Below are positions 17,695 through 27,200 of a stretch of 64,000 bases of DNA, one piece after another (position 1 is the stretch's first letter; each line of letters starts with the position of its first letter). This DNA is from Paenibacillus sp. PK3_47. GTDB lineage: Bacteria; Bacillota; Bacilli; Paenibacillales; Paenibacillaceae. The translations under genes and the position numbers were made by a program. Below the pieces are notes generated by a model. The model was not told where the DNA came from. It was given only the letters and a program-made list of their open reading frames with translations, and searched no databases. The stretch spans positions 1,860,001 through 1,924,000 of the forward strand of contig NZ_CP026029.1 in the NCBI RefSeq assembly GCF_023520895.1. The letters are read 5' to 3'.

Positions 17695-18442
17695 ACCGGT
17701 CCACCAGCGATTTCATAATATCGAGCAGTCTGCGGACATCCTCTACCTTCGTATTCCCGGTCTGCGGATCAATAATCGAGGAATAGACATGCGGGATAAC
17801 CTGCGGCACCCCTGCCTGAAGGGCAATCTCCAGAATCGGGCCGAAATTATCCATATCAATTCCGCCCGTAGGCTCAAGGGCAAACCCGGCTGCTCCGCAA
17901 GCTCTGGCAACCGCACGGTATTCTTCTTCCAGCTTCAGGCCCTGCATCGGGAAATACTTCAGCGCATTGCCGCCCATGTCACGAACCAGCGCAATGGCGG
18001 CCTCAACCGGAACGATGGCCTGCGGGCCGGTTCCCGAGCTGGCCGGACCGGTTGATATATTCACATAGCCCGGCTTGCCGCAGGGAGAGACCAGGCTGTT
18101 GATCCAGCTGTCCCCGGCTCCCAGATTGGCGCGGGTTGCCCCGACTGCCGGAAATACCTGATTGATGTGGCTGCCGGGATAGCTTTTGGCAATCTCCGCT
18201 ACCACTGCTGCCTGGCGGTTATCTCCCGCTCCCAGTCCGATGGATACGGCATCCTCGATCGACTGGCCGTATTCAGCCATAGCAGCCGCGGCTTTCTCTG
18301 CAGTCGGATAATTTTTGGAGAGCACACCTACCAGGACATGCCCTTCTGCTGCCGCAAATACATCCTTGGCATTCTCAATGCTGCCGGCCAGTACATTAAG
18401 TGCGGCTCTGTTCTTGTACAAACGCTGCTGGATATTACTCAT
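17687..18442 (-). CDS. dgaF: KDPG aldolase of the DgaF family
   Basis: A 251-residue protein that looks like DgaF of the Salmonella D-glucosaminate operon, an aldolase unrelated in length to Eda that splits 2-keto-3-deoxy-6-phosphogluconate into pyruvate and glyceraldehyde-3-phosphate. Recognisable stretches are GHVLVGVLSKNYPTAEKAAAAM, SIGLGAGDNRQAAVV, HINQVFPAVGATRANL, GYVNISTGPASSGTGP, MGGNALKYFPMQGLK and LEPTGGIDMDNFGPI. Its ATG overlaps the stop of dgaE (ATGA), and its stop overlaps the kinase start. The assignment relies on family memory plus the neighbour dgaE. Confidence 0.82.
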   Translation of the reverse strand: MSNIQQRLYKNRAALNVLAGSIENAKDVFAAAEGHVLVGVLSKNYPTAEKAAAAMAEYGQSIEDAVSIGLGAGDNRQAAVVAEIAKSYPGSHINQVFPAVGATRANLGAGDSWINSLVSPCGKPGYVNISTGPASSGTGPQAIVPVEAAIALVRDMGGNALKYFPMQGLKLEEEYRAVARACGAAGFALEPTGGIDMDNFGPILEIALQAGVPQVIPHVYSSIIDPQTGNTKVEDVRRLLDIMKSLVDRYA

Positions 18443-19547
18443 TACGGTCGCCCCCTACAATCTCGCTTATTCTGCTTGCAATGATCTGAAGATCGTCTCC
18501 CTGCAGAGATCTTGGATCGATATCAAAATAGCCCTGCTTTACGCCATAGTCCCGCGTATACACCGCAATCTCACCTTCACGCAGACTGTCATTGACGGTC
18601 TTGGCATCCGTTCCGGCAGCGGAGGCATCAATCTGGATGCGGCCGCGGAATATGGCCCGGCCTGCTTCATCCTGCACGATGCGGACGGATACTCCGCTGA
18701 GCTCTTCCAGCGGCTTAAGCGCCTCCAGCGCCTGCTTCTCCGCCCCGCTGTTGTCAGCCTTGTCCTGGTATTCATCCAATGCCTGCAGCAGTCCGAAGGT
18801 TGTCTCCTTGCCGACCTTCATGCTGCGGCCGATCCCGTGAAGCTGGACTTTCAGCCATTCAATGTACTTCCTTTTGCCGGCCACAATGCCTGAAGTCGGG
18901 CCTTCAACAGCCTTGGAGCCGCTGTAAATGGCCAGGTCGGAATACCGGATATACTTGTTCAGATCCTCTTCCGCCGCCGCATCGACGATCAGCGGCACCC
19001 CTCTGCGCTCTGCAACCTCCCAGGCCTCTTCGACGGAAATCATATTCTTCTGAACGGCATGATGGGATTTCACATAGAGGATGGCTGCGGTGCGTTCACC
19101 GATAGCCTGTTCAATATGCTCTTTGCGGCCTTCATTGGCGTATCCGGCCTCCACTACCCGGCCCCCGCCAAGGAATACCATCGTTTCTACAGGAGCCCCG
19201 TACTGCACATTATGGCCTTTCAGCATAATAATCTCGTTCTTCAGTACCGGCTCCTGATGCAGCCTCAGGCTGAGCCGCGGATCTCCGCCGGTGACGATGG
19301 CCGCCACCGACAGCGCAATCCCGCTGGATGCCGAATTCACGACTGCCGCCCCTTCAGAGCCGAGCAGCCGGGCAATGTACTCTCCGGATTTGTCCACCAG
19401 GTCGGCAATTTCCACATACTTCTGTCCGCCCTGTTTCATCGCCTCCATGACCGTATCTGTTGGAGCAGACACTCCCAGAATGCTCATTCTTCCGCTGGCA
19501 TTGATAACACGCTTCAATCCGTATCTAGCATGTAATGAGTGATCCAT
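18435..19547 (-). CDS. dgaE: D-glucosaminate(-6-phosphate) ammonia lyase, DgaE family
   Basis: About 370 residues of the SelA-like fold-type I PLP enzymes. It begins MDHSLHARYGLKRVINASGR and has the PLP lysine at about 212 in IYSGSKAVEGPTSGIV, preceded by VPLIVDAAAEEDL with the pyridine-binding Asp. The family removes ammonia and water from D-glucosaminate or its 6-phosphate to give the 2-keto-3-deoxy acid. The start is ATG 19547, as AAAGGAG is 9 bases upstream; the frame opens 16 codons earlier inside the deacetylase gene, which it overlaps by 23 bases. Because a KDG kinase follows and no PTS is seen, an unphosphorylated substrate is likely here. Confidence 0.84.
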   Translation of the reverse strand: MDHSLHARYGLKRVINASGRMSILGVSAPTDTVMEAMKQGGQKYVEIADLVDKSGEYIARLLGSEGAAVVNSASSGIALSVAAIVTGGDPRLSLRLHQEPVLKNEIIMLKGHNVQYGAPVETMVFLGGGRVVEAGYANEGRKEHIEQAIGERTAAILYVKSHHAVQKNMISVEEAWEVAERRGVPLIVDAAAEEDLNKYIRYSDLAIYSGSKAVEGPTSGIVAGKRKYIEWLKVQLHGIGRSMKVGKETTFGLLQALDEYQDKADNSGAEKQALEALKPLEELSGVSVRIVQDEAGRAIFRGRIQIDASAAGTDAKTVNDSLREGEIAVYTRDYGVKQGYFDIDPRSLQGDDLQIIASRISEIVGGDRNE

Positions 19548-20634
19548 TGGCATAGACTCCTTTAGCCTCAATATAGTGGTGTGCGACCCGGACATCGCCT
19601 TCCGAGTCCCTCAGCTGCTTCTCTCCCGCCTCCAGTGCAAACAGGGTCAGGTTGGCCTGCTGCCCTACTCTGATCCCGGCCAGCTCCGGCTTGCCCAGCC
19701 ACTCTGCAGCACTGCTTGTGACCGCGCGGATGACCTCCTCCAGATGGTAGCCGAGATACAAAAATTTCGTCAGCACGTTTGACATACTGTATACAGGTCC
19801 GTTCAGACGGTTGCCCCGGTAAATATCTGTGCTGATGGTATTTAGCGCAATGCCGGCCGCCTTTGCCTGTTCGGCGATCCGGAAGGAGAAGCTTGCGGTG
19901 CCGTGGCCCACATCCAGATGAACCCCGCGGGCAGCTGCATCCAGCAGCCCTTGCAGCGGCGTGCCGTCCGCATGGAACAGATTGTTGGATTTGCCGTTTA
20001 GGTAATGGGTGATCACATCGCCCGGCTGCAGCAGCTCAAGCACTTCGGAAATAGCCGGCGGAGCAGAACCGATATGTACCATGAGGGGAAGCCCGGTATC
20101 CTCCGACAGTCTGCGTGCCAGCTTGAGCGGCTGTATGCCGCTGTCTTTGACGACACTTTGGCTGATGCGCGCTTTCAGACCGACAATGAAGTCGGGATAA
20201 GCTTCCGCCGCCTCCGCGGCCTTGGATTGGTCAATCCACTCCAGCCGCGACAGCTCATCCGTCCGTTCCAGGCCGATGCGTGAAATATTCAAGAAAGCAA
20301 ATACCTGTGTAGCCGCCTTCAGACTCTCCCTGTAAAAAAGTCCGATCCGGTCTGCACCGCAGCTTCCGGCATCGACCAGCGTCGTTACCCCTTGCTTCAC
20401 ACCAATTTCATCAATCTCATCGCCGTAGGGGTCAAAGTCAGGTACAGCATGCACATGCAGATCAATCCAACCGCTTGATACATATAGTCCCGAACAGTCC
20501 TGCCCGGTCTCTCCTTCAGCCTGGCCTGGCGGTGTAATAGCAGTGATGATACCGTCCCGGATGGTGATATCCACCATCTGCCCGTCCACAAGCTGCAAAT
20601 TGCGCAGCACATTCTCTGTGCCCACTTCTCCCAT
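19525..20634 (-). CDS. Amidohydrolase-family deacetylase of amino-sugar acid operon
   Basis: A 369-residue metal-dependent amidohydrolase, similar to the EF0837-type proteins found beside DgaE/DgaF-like genes. The metal ligands are visible in SGWIDLHVHAVPDFDP (His-x-His), in the central LPLMVHIGSAP, in THYLNGKS and LDVGHGTASF, and in the late Asp of TISTDIYRGNR. Its place as first gene suggests that it removes an N-acyl group, so the substrate might be N-acetylglucosaminate or a related compound; this is inference. GAGGAG directly abuts ATG 20634, so GTG 20625, nine bases from the same site, may be the real start. Confidence 0.8.
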   Translation of the reverse strand: MGEVGTENVLRNLQLVDGQMVDITIRDGIITAITPPGQAEGETGQDCSGLYVSSGWIDLHVHAVPDFDPYGDEIDEIGVKQGVTTLVDAGSCGADRIGLFYRESLKAATQVFAFLNISRIGLERTDELSRLEWIDQSKAAEAAEAYPDFIVGLKARISQSVVKDSGIQPLKLARRLSEDTGLPLMVHIGSAPPAISEVLELLQPGDVITHYLNGKSNNLFHADGTPLQGLLDAAARGVHLDVGHGTASFSFRIAEQAKAAGIALNTISTDIYRGNRLNGPVYSMSNVLTKFLYLGYHLEEVIRAVTSSAAEWLGKPELAGIRVGQQANLTLFALEAGEKQLRDSEGDVRVAHHYIEAKGVYANGSLITC

Positions 20635-20700
20635 CTCCTCATTAAACCGGATAGCAGCATTTTTTTGAATATGAACCTAACTTGCTGCTCCAAACTAAAG

Positions 20701-20716
20701 ATTATAATGTTATAAT
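20701..20716. promoter_or_regulatory. Perfect inverted repeat, candidate GntR operator
   Basis: ATTATAA-TG-TTATAAT is a perfect 7-2-7 palindrome located 67 bases upstream of the deacetylase start and about 100 bases upstream of the AraC gene. On the minus strand it includes a TATAAT that could be the -10 box of the operon, so a bound repressor would block it. Confidence 0.45.
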
Positions 20717-20813
20717 GTTTATATTAGCATAAGATTGCTCAGGAAGAGAACAGTGTTTATTATTTAAATATCTCTAATTTGAATGAACTACTTTAACACT
20801 GGAGGGACGTTTA

Positions 20814-23150
20814 ATGGCAAATCCTGCACTCAAGTCATCCTTGTTCGCCAGATTCCGGCTCAATTGGAATCATCTTAAATCCAAACTTCTGCTGAAGTAT
20901 GCTTTTTCTTATATCCTCATCTTTCTGATTCCTTTAACTGCCGTAACGATCTTTGTTTATGAAAACGCTGTAAAGGGCCTGCGGGCCGAAATTGAACAAT
21001 CGAATGTCAACCAGCTCACCCAGGTGAAGAACACGATAGATACCCGTATGGTTGAGCTTCAGGAAATTTCAGGAAGAATAGCTTATGATAATCATCTGAC
21101 ACCGTACATGGTAAGGCATCCTTACTACAGCCTCGAGGCCATCCAGGCACTGGCTAACTACAAGGCAAGCAGCAGCATTACGGAAGACCTCTTCCTGTAC
21201 TTCCATGACGATTCCAATATCTATTCCTACCGCGGCCTCACCGATCTGAATGTGACTTTCAATACCCTCTACCAGTTCGAGGACTGGAAGCCGGAAAATA
21301 TACGCCAGACCCTTAACGAAACAACCCAGCCTGTGATGCGTCCGGCGGAGAATGTGACGGTCAACTCCCGCAAGGAATCCATGCTGGTGATGCTGGTCCC
21401 GGTTAAACCGAATGATCCGTTTCCCTACGGGACCGTTGTGTACCTGATGAAGGAATCGAAGCTGACCGGCGTCATGGATTCGATTCTCAGCGATTTTTCG
21501 GGAAGCAGCTATATCTTCAGCGCCAGCGGCGAGGTGCTGACAGCGAACAGCCACGGCATCAACCTGCCCCGGGAGGAGCTCAGCACTCTGTCCACGCTTG
21601 AGCCGGGTATACATAATCTCAAGATGGACGGTGAACAGTACTCCGTGGTTTCTGTCCGGTCCGAAGAGAATGGCTGGAACTATGTGACCACGATGCCAAG
21701 CTACCAGTTTTTCAGCCGGGTTGCGCATGTTCAGACTCTGATTACGCTCGTTTTCTGCATAACAGTCATTACCGGCATAGCCGCCGCACTGCTGCTTGCC
21801 AAACGGCAGTACCACCCGATCAAGGATCTGATGGAGTTCGCCAAGCTGAGAGGCAGCGGCAACGAGACGATGAAGCTGCGCAATGAATGGGAGTGGATCC
21901 GGCAGACGCTCCATGACTACAGTGCGAGAATTGACCTGCAGGAGCCTTTTGTCCGCAATCAGTGCATGCTGCTGCTGCTCAAGCACGGCAAGCCGGATGA
22001 TCCCGAGATCGAGCAGATGATTCTCAGCGCAGGCCTCAAGCATCCGCAAGGACAAGGCCTCTACTTCTCTGCGATCCTGTCCTGGGATAACGCTGCCCCG
22101 GATTCCGGTTCTCCGCATGAACGCCTTCTGGTACAGGAGATGCTCAGCAATATCTGCCTGCCCGGTCCCAATGCCCAGATCTTCGGTGTAGAATTCTCAA
22201 CCAAGGACCAGTTCGCCCTCATCATTTCTCTTCCCGGCGGTCAGGCTGAGCCGGTTCAGAGCACCATGGAGCAGGTTATTGAAGGGATTCAGGCTGTAAT
22301 CAGTGAACACTCCGGGCTGGGGTTAAGTATCGGTGTCGGCATGGCCTACAGGGACCTGGCCCAGCTCAACCAGTCCTTCATAGAAGCCGCGGCAGCGCTG
22401 GAGCACCGGATGATCCGGCGCAGCGGGCAGGTGACTTACTTTGAACAGCTGACCGAGCTGAATCCTCCCGCCGCCGAGAGCTTCTGGATTCCGCGCAAAT
22501 CCATGCTGAAGCTGGAGCAGAGCCTTAAGCAGGGCAGTGAATCGGTAACTGTCCAGCTGATCGCCGATATCATTGATACAATCAGGGATGAGCCGCTGCC
22601 GGTTCATCTGCTGCGCTGCATCTGCTTTGATCTGCTGAATGCTTTTTTGCGCACCGCCTCCGAGCTCGGTATGGATGAGGTATTCGCGGACATTGCGGGG
22701 CTTACCACCTTCGAAACACTCGAAGAGCTGGAGAGCCGCCTGCGCTCCCTGGCCTCCGCGATCTGCGAGCAGGTGGAGCGGAATACGGAGACAAGCGAGT
22801 CCTCATTAATGGACGACATCCTGGCTTATGTGGACCAGCAGTTCGCGGATTATACACTCAGCCTGGAGCATGTAGCGCTCAAGTTCTCCATTTCGACCTC
22901 TTATTTAAGCCGGAGCTTCAAAGAGAAGACCGGCAGCAATTTCTCACAGTATATCTGGCAGCGGCGGGTGGATGAGGTCATCCGGCTGCTGGAGAATACG
23001 AGCGCACCGCTTAAGGAAATTATTGAGCAGGTAGGCTACCTGGATGCGCCGAATTTCATCCGCAAGTTCAAAAAAGAAACCGGCCTGACGCCGGGGCAGT
23101 ACCGCAAGGACTTCGCCTCGAAGGGAACTGCTGCGAAAAGACCGGTATAA
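20814..23150 (+). CDS. Membrane-anchored AraC-family regulator (YesS-like)
   Basis: A 778-residue protein. Segment 25-48 (LLLKYAFSYILIFLIPLTAVTIFV) is the first transmembrane helix. About 250 extracellular residues follow, probably a Cache-type sensor, and a second helix is near 300-325 (VQTLITLVFCITVITGIAAALLL). A cytoplasmic linker leads to the AraC DNA-binding pair at about 670-765 (YTLSLEHVALKFSISTSYLSRSFKEKTG and LKEIIEQVGYLDAPNFIRKFKKETGLTPGQYRK). GGAGGG lies 8 bases before the ATG. Such YesS-like proteins usually control nearby sugar transport and hydrolase genes, so the mannoside locus at 23-38 kb is the likely target. The amino-sugar acid operon is divergent from it. Confidence 0.88.
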   Translation: MANPALKSSLFARFRLNWNHLKSKLLLKYAFSYILIFLIPLTAVTIFVYENAVKGLRAEIEQSNVNQLTQVKNTIDTRMVELQEISGRIAYDNHLTPYMVRHPYYSLEAIQALANYKASSSITEDLFLYFHDDSNIYSYRGLTDLNVTFNTLYQFEDWKPENIRQTLNETTQPVMRPAENVTVNSRKESMLVMLVPVKPNDPFPYGTVVYLMKESKLTGVMDSILSDFSGSSYIFSASGEVLTANSHGINLPREELSTLSTLEPGIHNLKMDGEQYSVVSVRSEENGWNYVTTMPSYQFFSRVAHVQTLITLVFCITVITGIAAALLLAKRQYHPIKDLMEFAKLRGSGNETMKLRNEWEWIRQTLHDYSARIDLQEPFVRNQCMLLLLKHGKPDDPEIEQMILSAGLKHPQGQGLYFSAILSWDNAAPDSGSPHERLLVQEMLSNICLPGPNAQIFGVEFSTKDQFALIISLPGGQAEPVQSTMEQVIEGIQAVISEHSGLGLSIGVGMAYRDLAQLNQSFIEAAAALEHRMIRRSGQVTYFEQLTELNPPAAESFWIPRKSMLKLEQSLKQGSESVTVQLIADIIDTIRDEPLPVHLLRCICFDLLNAFLRTASELGMDEVFADIAGLTTFETLEELESRLRSLASAICEQVERNTETSESSLMDDILAYVDQQFADYTLSLEHVALKFSISTSYLSRSFKEKTGSNFSQYIWQRRVDEVIRLLENTSAPLKEIIEQVGYLDAPNFIRKFKKETGLTPGQYRKDFASKGTAAKRPV

Positions 23151-23199
23151 ATTACGGAGCTGCCGCACTTTCTGGAAAGATAATTTATAGGTTCACAGC

Positions 23200-23247
23200 C
23201 CCCACAAAGCCCTGAGTCCCCTACAAGCTGAGGTCTGCTTTGTGGGG
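23200..23247. terminator. Bidirectional terminator between convergent genes
   Basis: CCCCACAAAGC (23200-23210) pairs with GCTTTGTGGGG (23237-23247). TTATTT follows on the plus strand. It serves the AraC gene and the GH130 gene, which converge here. Confidence 0.75.
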
Positions 23248-23255
23248 TTATTTGG

Positions 23256-24272
23256 CTACTGCGCTTCCTTCAGGATATGCTCTACCAGATCGTCCAGCGG
23301 AACGGTGGCAAGCGCAATCGCGGTGTCCGTCACCCCGTAATAGATGTAGAGCAGTCCGTCTTTAACTACATTTCCCGTCGGGAAAATAACATTCGGAATC
23401 TGGAACCCGAATTTCTCATAATACATCTCCGGCTCCATAATGAAGTTATGTGTCCGGGCAATGATCTTCTCCGGCTGCTCCAGATCAAGCAGCATGGCCC
23501 CTACACGGTAGACGATGTCCTCATCGACGCCGTGATAGAGCACCAGCCAGCCCTTGTCTGTACGAATCGGCGGCGTGGAGCCCCCGATCTTCCGCGATTC
23601 CCAGGACAGGTTCCCGGCTTTGGCAAGCAGCTTGGGCTCTTCCCAGTGGATAAGATCCTCAGAGTAGGTGATCCACATAGCCGCCTTCTCGGTGCCGTAG
23701 GCTTCGCCCACGTATTCTTCAGGACGGCGCAGCAGCACGAATTTGCCGCCGATTTTTTCAGGGAACAGAATATTGTCACGGTCGTTGATATCCAGCGGTG
23801 TCGTGTCCGCCACAAACTCCCAGTCCAGCAGATTATCCGATTTCAGAATGGAGGAGCGTGTCAGCCAGTGCCCCTCCTCTTCCCCCCAGCCGTCCGGGTA
23901 TTCCGGAATGGAGCGTTCAGGAACACCTGCCCCGGTAGGATAGTAGCTCATGGCGCAGGGACGCAGGGCATAGTTCATATAAAAGGTTCCGTCGATTTTG
24001 ACAATCCGCGGGTCCTGCACACTGCCGTACGGAAATCCCAGCATATCAGGCGTCACAATCGGCTCATCCTTCACATGGGTGAAGTTTACGCCGTCCTCGC
24101 TCTCCAGGAGGCCCAAAAAGTTCTTGCACGGGGTCAGGGAACCTGCGGTGCGCTCGATCATATAGAATTTCCCGTTATCAATAATAACCGCAGGATTAAA
24201 GACTGTAACTTTGCGCCATTCATAGCCGCCAGGGACGACAATCGGATTATTGGGATGTCTTGTAATTTGCAT
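23256..24272 (-). CDS. GH130 beta-mannoside phosphorylase
   Basis: A 338-residue five-bladed propeller glycoside phosphorylase. The fold's repeated pattern is visible in FNPAVIIDNGKFYMIERTAGS, GSVQDPRIVKIDGTFYMNYAL (with the conserved Asp), WESRKIGGSTPPIRTDKGWLVLYHGVD and PTGNVVKDGLLYIYYGVTD. GH130 enzymes use phosphate to cleave beta-1,4-mannosides and release mannose-1-phosphate; some act on the Man-beta-1,4-GlcNAc core of N-glycans. The surrounding alpha-mannosidases favour that substrate here, but mannosyl-glucose or mannobiose are possible. It is the last gene of the six-gene minus-strand operon, 2 bases after the GH38 stop, with AGGAGG upstream. Confidence 0.9.
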   Translation of the reverse strand: MQITRHPNNPIVVPGGYEWRKVTVFNPAVIIDNGKFYMIERTAGSLTPCKNFLGLLESEDGVNFTHVKDEPIVTPDMLGFPYGSVQDPRIVKIDGTFYMNYALRPCAMSYYPTGAGVPERSIPEYPDGWGEEEGHWLTRSSILKSDNLLDWEFVADTTPLDINDRDNILFPEKIGGKFVLLRRPEEYVGEAYGTEKAAMWITYSEDLIHWEEPKLLAKAGNLSWESRKIGGSTPPIRTDKGWLVLYHGVDEDIVYRVGAMLLDLEQPEKIIARTHNFIMEPEMYYEKFGFQIPNVIFPTGNVVKDGLLYIYYGVTDTAIALATVPLDDLVEHILKEAQ

Positions 24273-24274
24273 GT

Positions 24275-27200
24275 CTATTCCTCCTGCGAATGTTGTTCAT
24301 GATATAGTTTGATCGTTTGAACCTCGTAAGGTTTAAAGGAAAGCGGAATTACTCCGCCGGAAGTCTCTACGGGGCCCGTCTCCGTCTCCAGCAGATTTAC
24401 GCGGCAGACGCGGGTATCCCCGGCTTTCCAGTCAAGTACAGCCGTATCCCGGCTTCCTGAGGATTCATACAGCCGGACAATCGTCGTCCCGCTGCCGTCC
24501 TCTGCATGCTTGATCGTATCGAGCATGACATGTCCGCTCTGAAAACCAAGCCAGGCATAGGTACCCGGATAACTCCCCGGGTGAGGTTCTTGACTGACGG
24601 CAAGCAATGGCTCGTTCAGCTCTGCCGCTTCCCGTACAACCCCCGCCTGGCGCCATTCGCCATTGTGCGGATAGAGGGAATACGTAAATTCATGCTCACC
24701 CTGATCCGCATAGCGGTCAGGCCAGCGGGGCGCGCGCAGCAGCGAGAGGCGCATCACTCCGTCATGGATGTCGTAGCCGTATTTACAGTCATTCAGCAGA
24801 CTGACGCCGTAGCTCCCCTCGGACAAATCCGCCCAGCGGTGGCCGCACACCTCAAACTGGGCCTGTTCCCAGCTGGTGTTGCGGTGGGTCGGACGGTCCA
24901 GTGCTCCGAACGGAATCTCATACGCAGCCTTCGCGGCCACAATGTCCACCGGAAAGGCAGCCTTAAGCACCTTATGCTGCTCTTTCCAGTTTACGCGGGT
25001 CTGGAAATCCACTCTGCGGCTGTACCGGGGCAGCGTAATCTCCTGCTCAATCAGGGATTCATTCAGCTGCCAGCGGAATTTCAGCACCGTCAGCAGAGGT
25101 CCGCTGACCAGCACCTGCCGGTCCAGCAGCTTCGCCCGGCCGGCAGGCTGCTGCTCATACCGCGGATCGAGGTCCCAGGCATCCCATAAAGGCGGAGTGT
25201 CATGAAAGAACTGCAGCTGGTTGCCGGTTTCCCCGGGCTGAAGCAGCTCCCGGCCGGCACTTTTGTCGTACCAGCGGCTGATTTCGCCTTCTTCATTAAA
25301 TTTAAGAATATAATGCTCCGTCTCCCATTGTTCAGGGAACGCTTCTCCGGAGCTGATGTCCGCCGGCTGATTATGCTGACCGGTAGCCTCCCGCAGCCAG
25401 AATGTCCGGCAGCCAAATGCAGGGACCTTGCGGACCCGGACGGCCAGCGTATAGCTGCCGCCGGCACCATCCGTATTCCAGCATTCGCTGTCCAGCAGGC
25501 CATCCGCATCAAACGCCTGAAGCGCGGCCAGACTGCTGTCCCCCTCAATCCGGACCCCTTCGGTCCGCTCCCAGCCCAGGCTGTTGAAGACGACATAAGG
25601 GCGGCCTTCCCCCGAGGTATCCACTCCGCCTGCCAGAGCACGGAGTGAAGTGTCCAGCACCTGCCGGCCCAGGCGGAAGATTTCCGCGTACTGCTCCCGC
25701 GAGGTGGTGTACACTTCCGGTATGGCAGTCCCCGGGATAATGTCATGGAACTGGTTAAGCAGCAGCAGCTTCCATCCTTCGGCAAGCTCCGGATGTTCCG
25801 GTCCCGGCTGCTTCAGAAGCCCGCTCCTCTCCGCGAGGACACTCCAGATCTCTGCTTGCCGGTACAAAATCTCCGCCTTGCGGTTGCTGCGTTTATTAAA
25901 GGCATGTGTAGTGAACGTCCCCCTATGAAGCTCCAGGTAGAGGTCACCGTGCCACGCGGGCAGCTCCGGCTGGCGCAGGCCGATCTCCGAGAAAAAGGCC
26001 TCCGCAGTGGAAAATCGGCTGACCGGCTGGCCCGGCGTCAGGCCGGTACGCTCGACATACTCCAGCATTTCATGCGTAACCCCGCCTCCGCCGTCTCCAT
26101 GCCCGTAGAGCAGCATCAGCTCATCATGCTGCTCCTTCTGGGCATAGGCCTGCCAGTGCTCCTGGACATCCTTCGGATGGGTATGCTCATTCACCCCGTG
26201 GTTTTGATAGGCCACGATTTTTGTCCCGTCAATACCCACCCAGTGGAAAAGGGTATGCGGGAAGGGATTGGTATCATTCCAGCCGAGCTTCGTGGTCATG
26301 AAATAATCGATTCCGGCCTGCTTCAGCAGCTGCGGCAGAGAGGCGCAGTAGCCGAAGGTATCAGGCAGCCATTCAATCGCAGACCGCTTACCGAACTCCT
26401 CCATATAAAAGCGTTGGCCGTACAGCATCTGCCGCACCAGCGATTCCCCGCCGGGGATGTTCAAGTCGGGTTCTATCCACATGCCGCCGACCAGCTCCCA
26501 GCGGCCTTCGGCAATCCGTTCTTTAATCCGTTTGTACAGCTTAGGATAATGCTCCTTGGCAAAGGCATACAGCAGCGGCTGGCTCTGGGAGTAGCGGAAG
26601 TCCGGATACTTGTCCATCAGGGCGCAGACCGTAGAGAAGGTCCGGCTGACCTTGCGTACCGTTTCCCTTACCGGCCACAGCCAGGCAACATCTATATGCG
26701 ACTGTCCGACCATGTGCATCGTTCCGGCGGACAGCCCTTCTGACCTTTCCGCCGAGACCGCCTCACGCAGTTCTTCTTCAGTATCTGCGACAGCTGCTGC
26801 GTTACGGATCAGCTCCTCTTCCATGTAGAGTGTATCCATGGCGCGCTCAAGCGCCTTCCCGATGCGGATGCGGCGCATATCTTCTGCAGGCAGCAGCAGG
26901 GCTGCTTCATGCGCCGTCTTCACTGTATGCAGCAGGCTGTATACGGGCGGATCCACACGGACTAGTGTGATCTCAATTCCGTCCAGCGGCGGCTTGATCA
27001 CCGCCTGGCGGTTCAGGGGGTCCTCGGGCTCGGGTATCGGATCATACAGCTCGATGCCAAGCTCCAGCTTCTCTCCGGCAGCACCGGGAGGCAGCGGAAT
27101 GAACCAATGATTGATGTCCAGGCCGTGGTGCGGCTCACCATTAATACTCAGCAGCCCTTCCCCGCGGCCCAGATAGAGCAGCGCAGTCTCTTCACGCGGC

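Noticed and set aside
21069-22118. 349-codon minus-strand frame inside the AraC regulator gene
   Set aside because: Antisense shadow of a well-supported gene, with no ribosome binding site.
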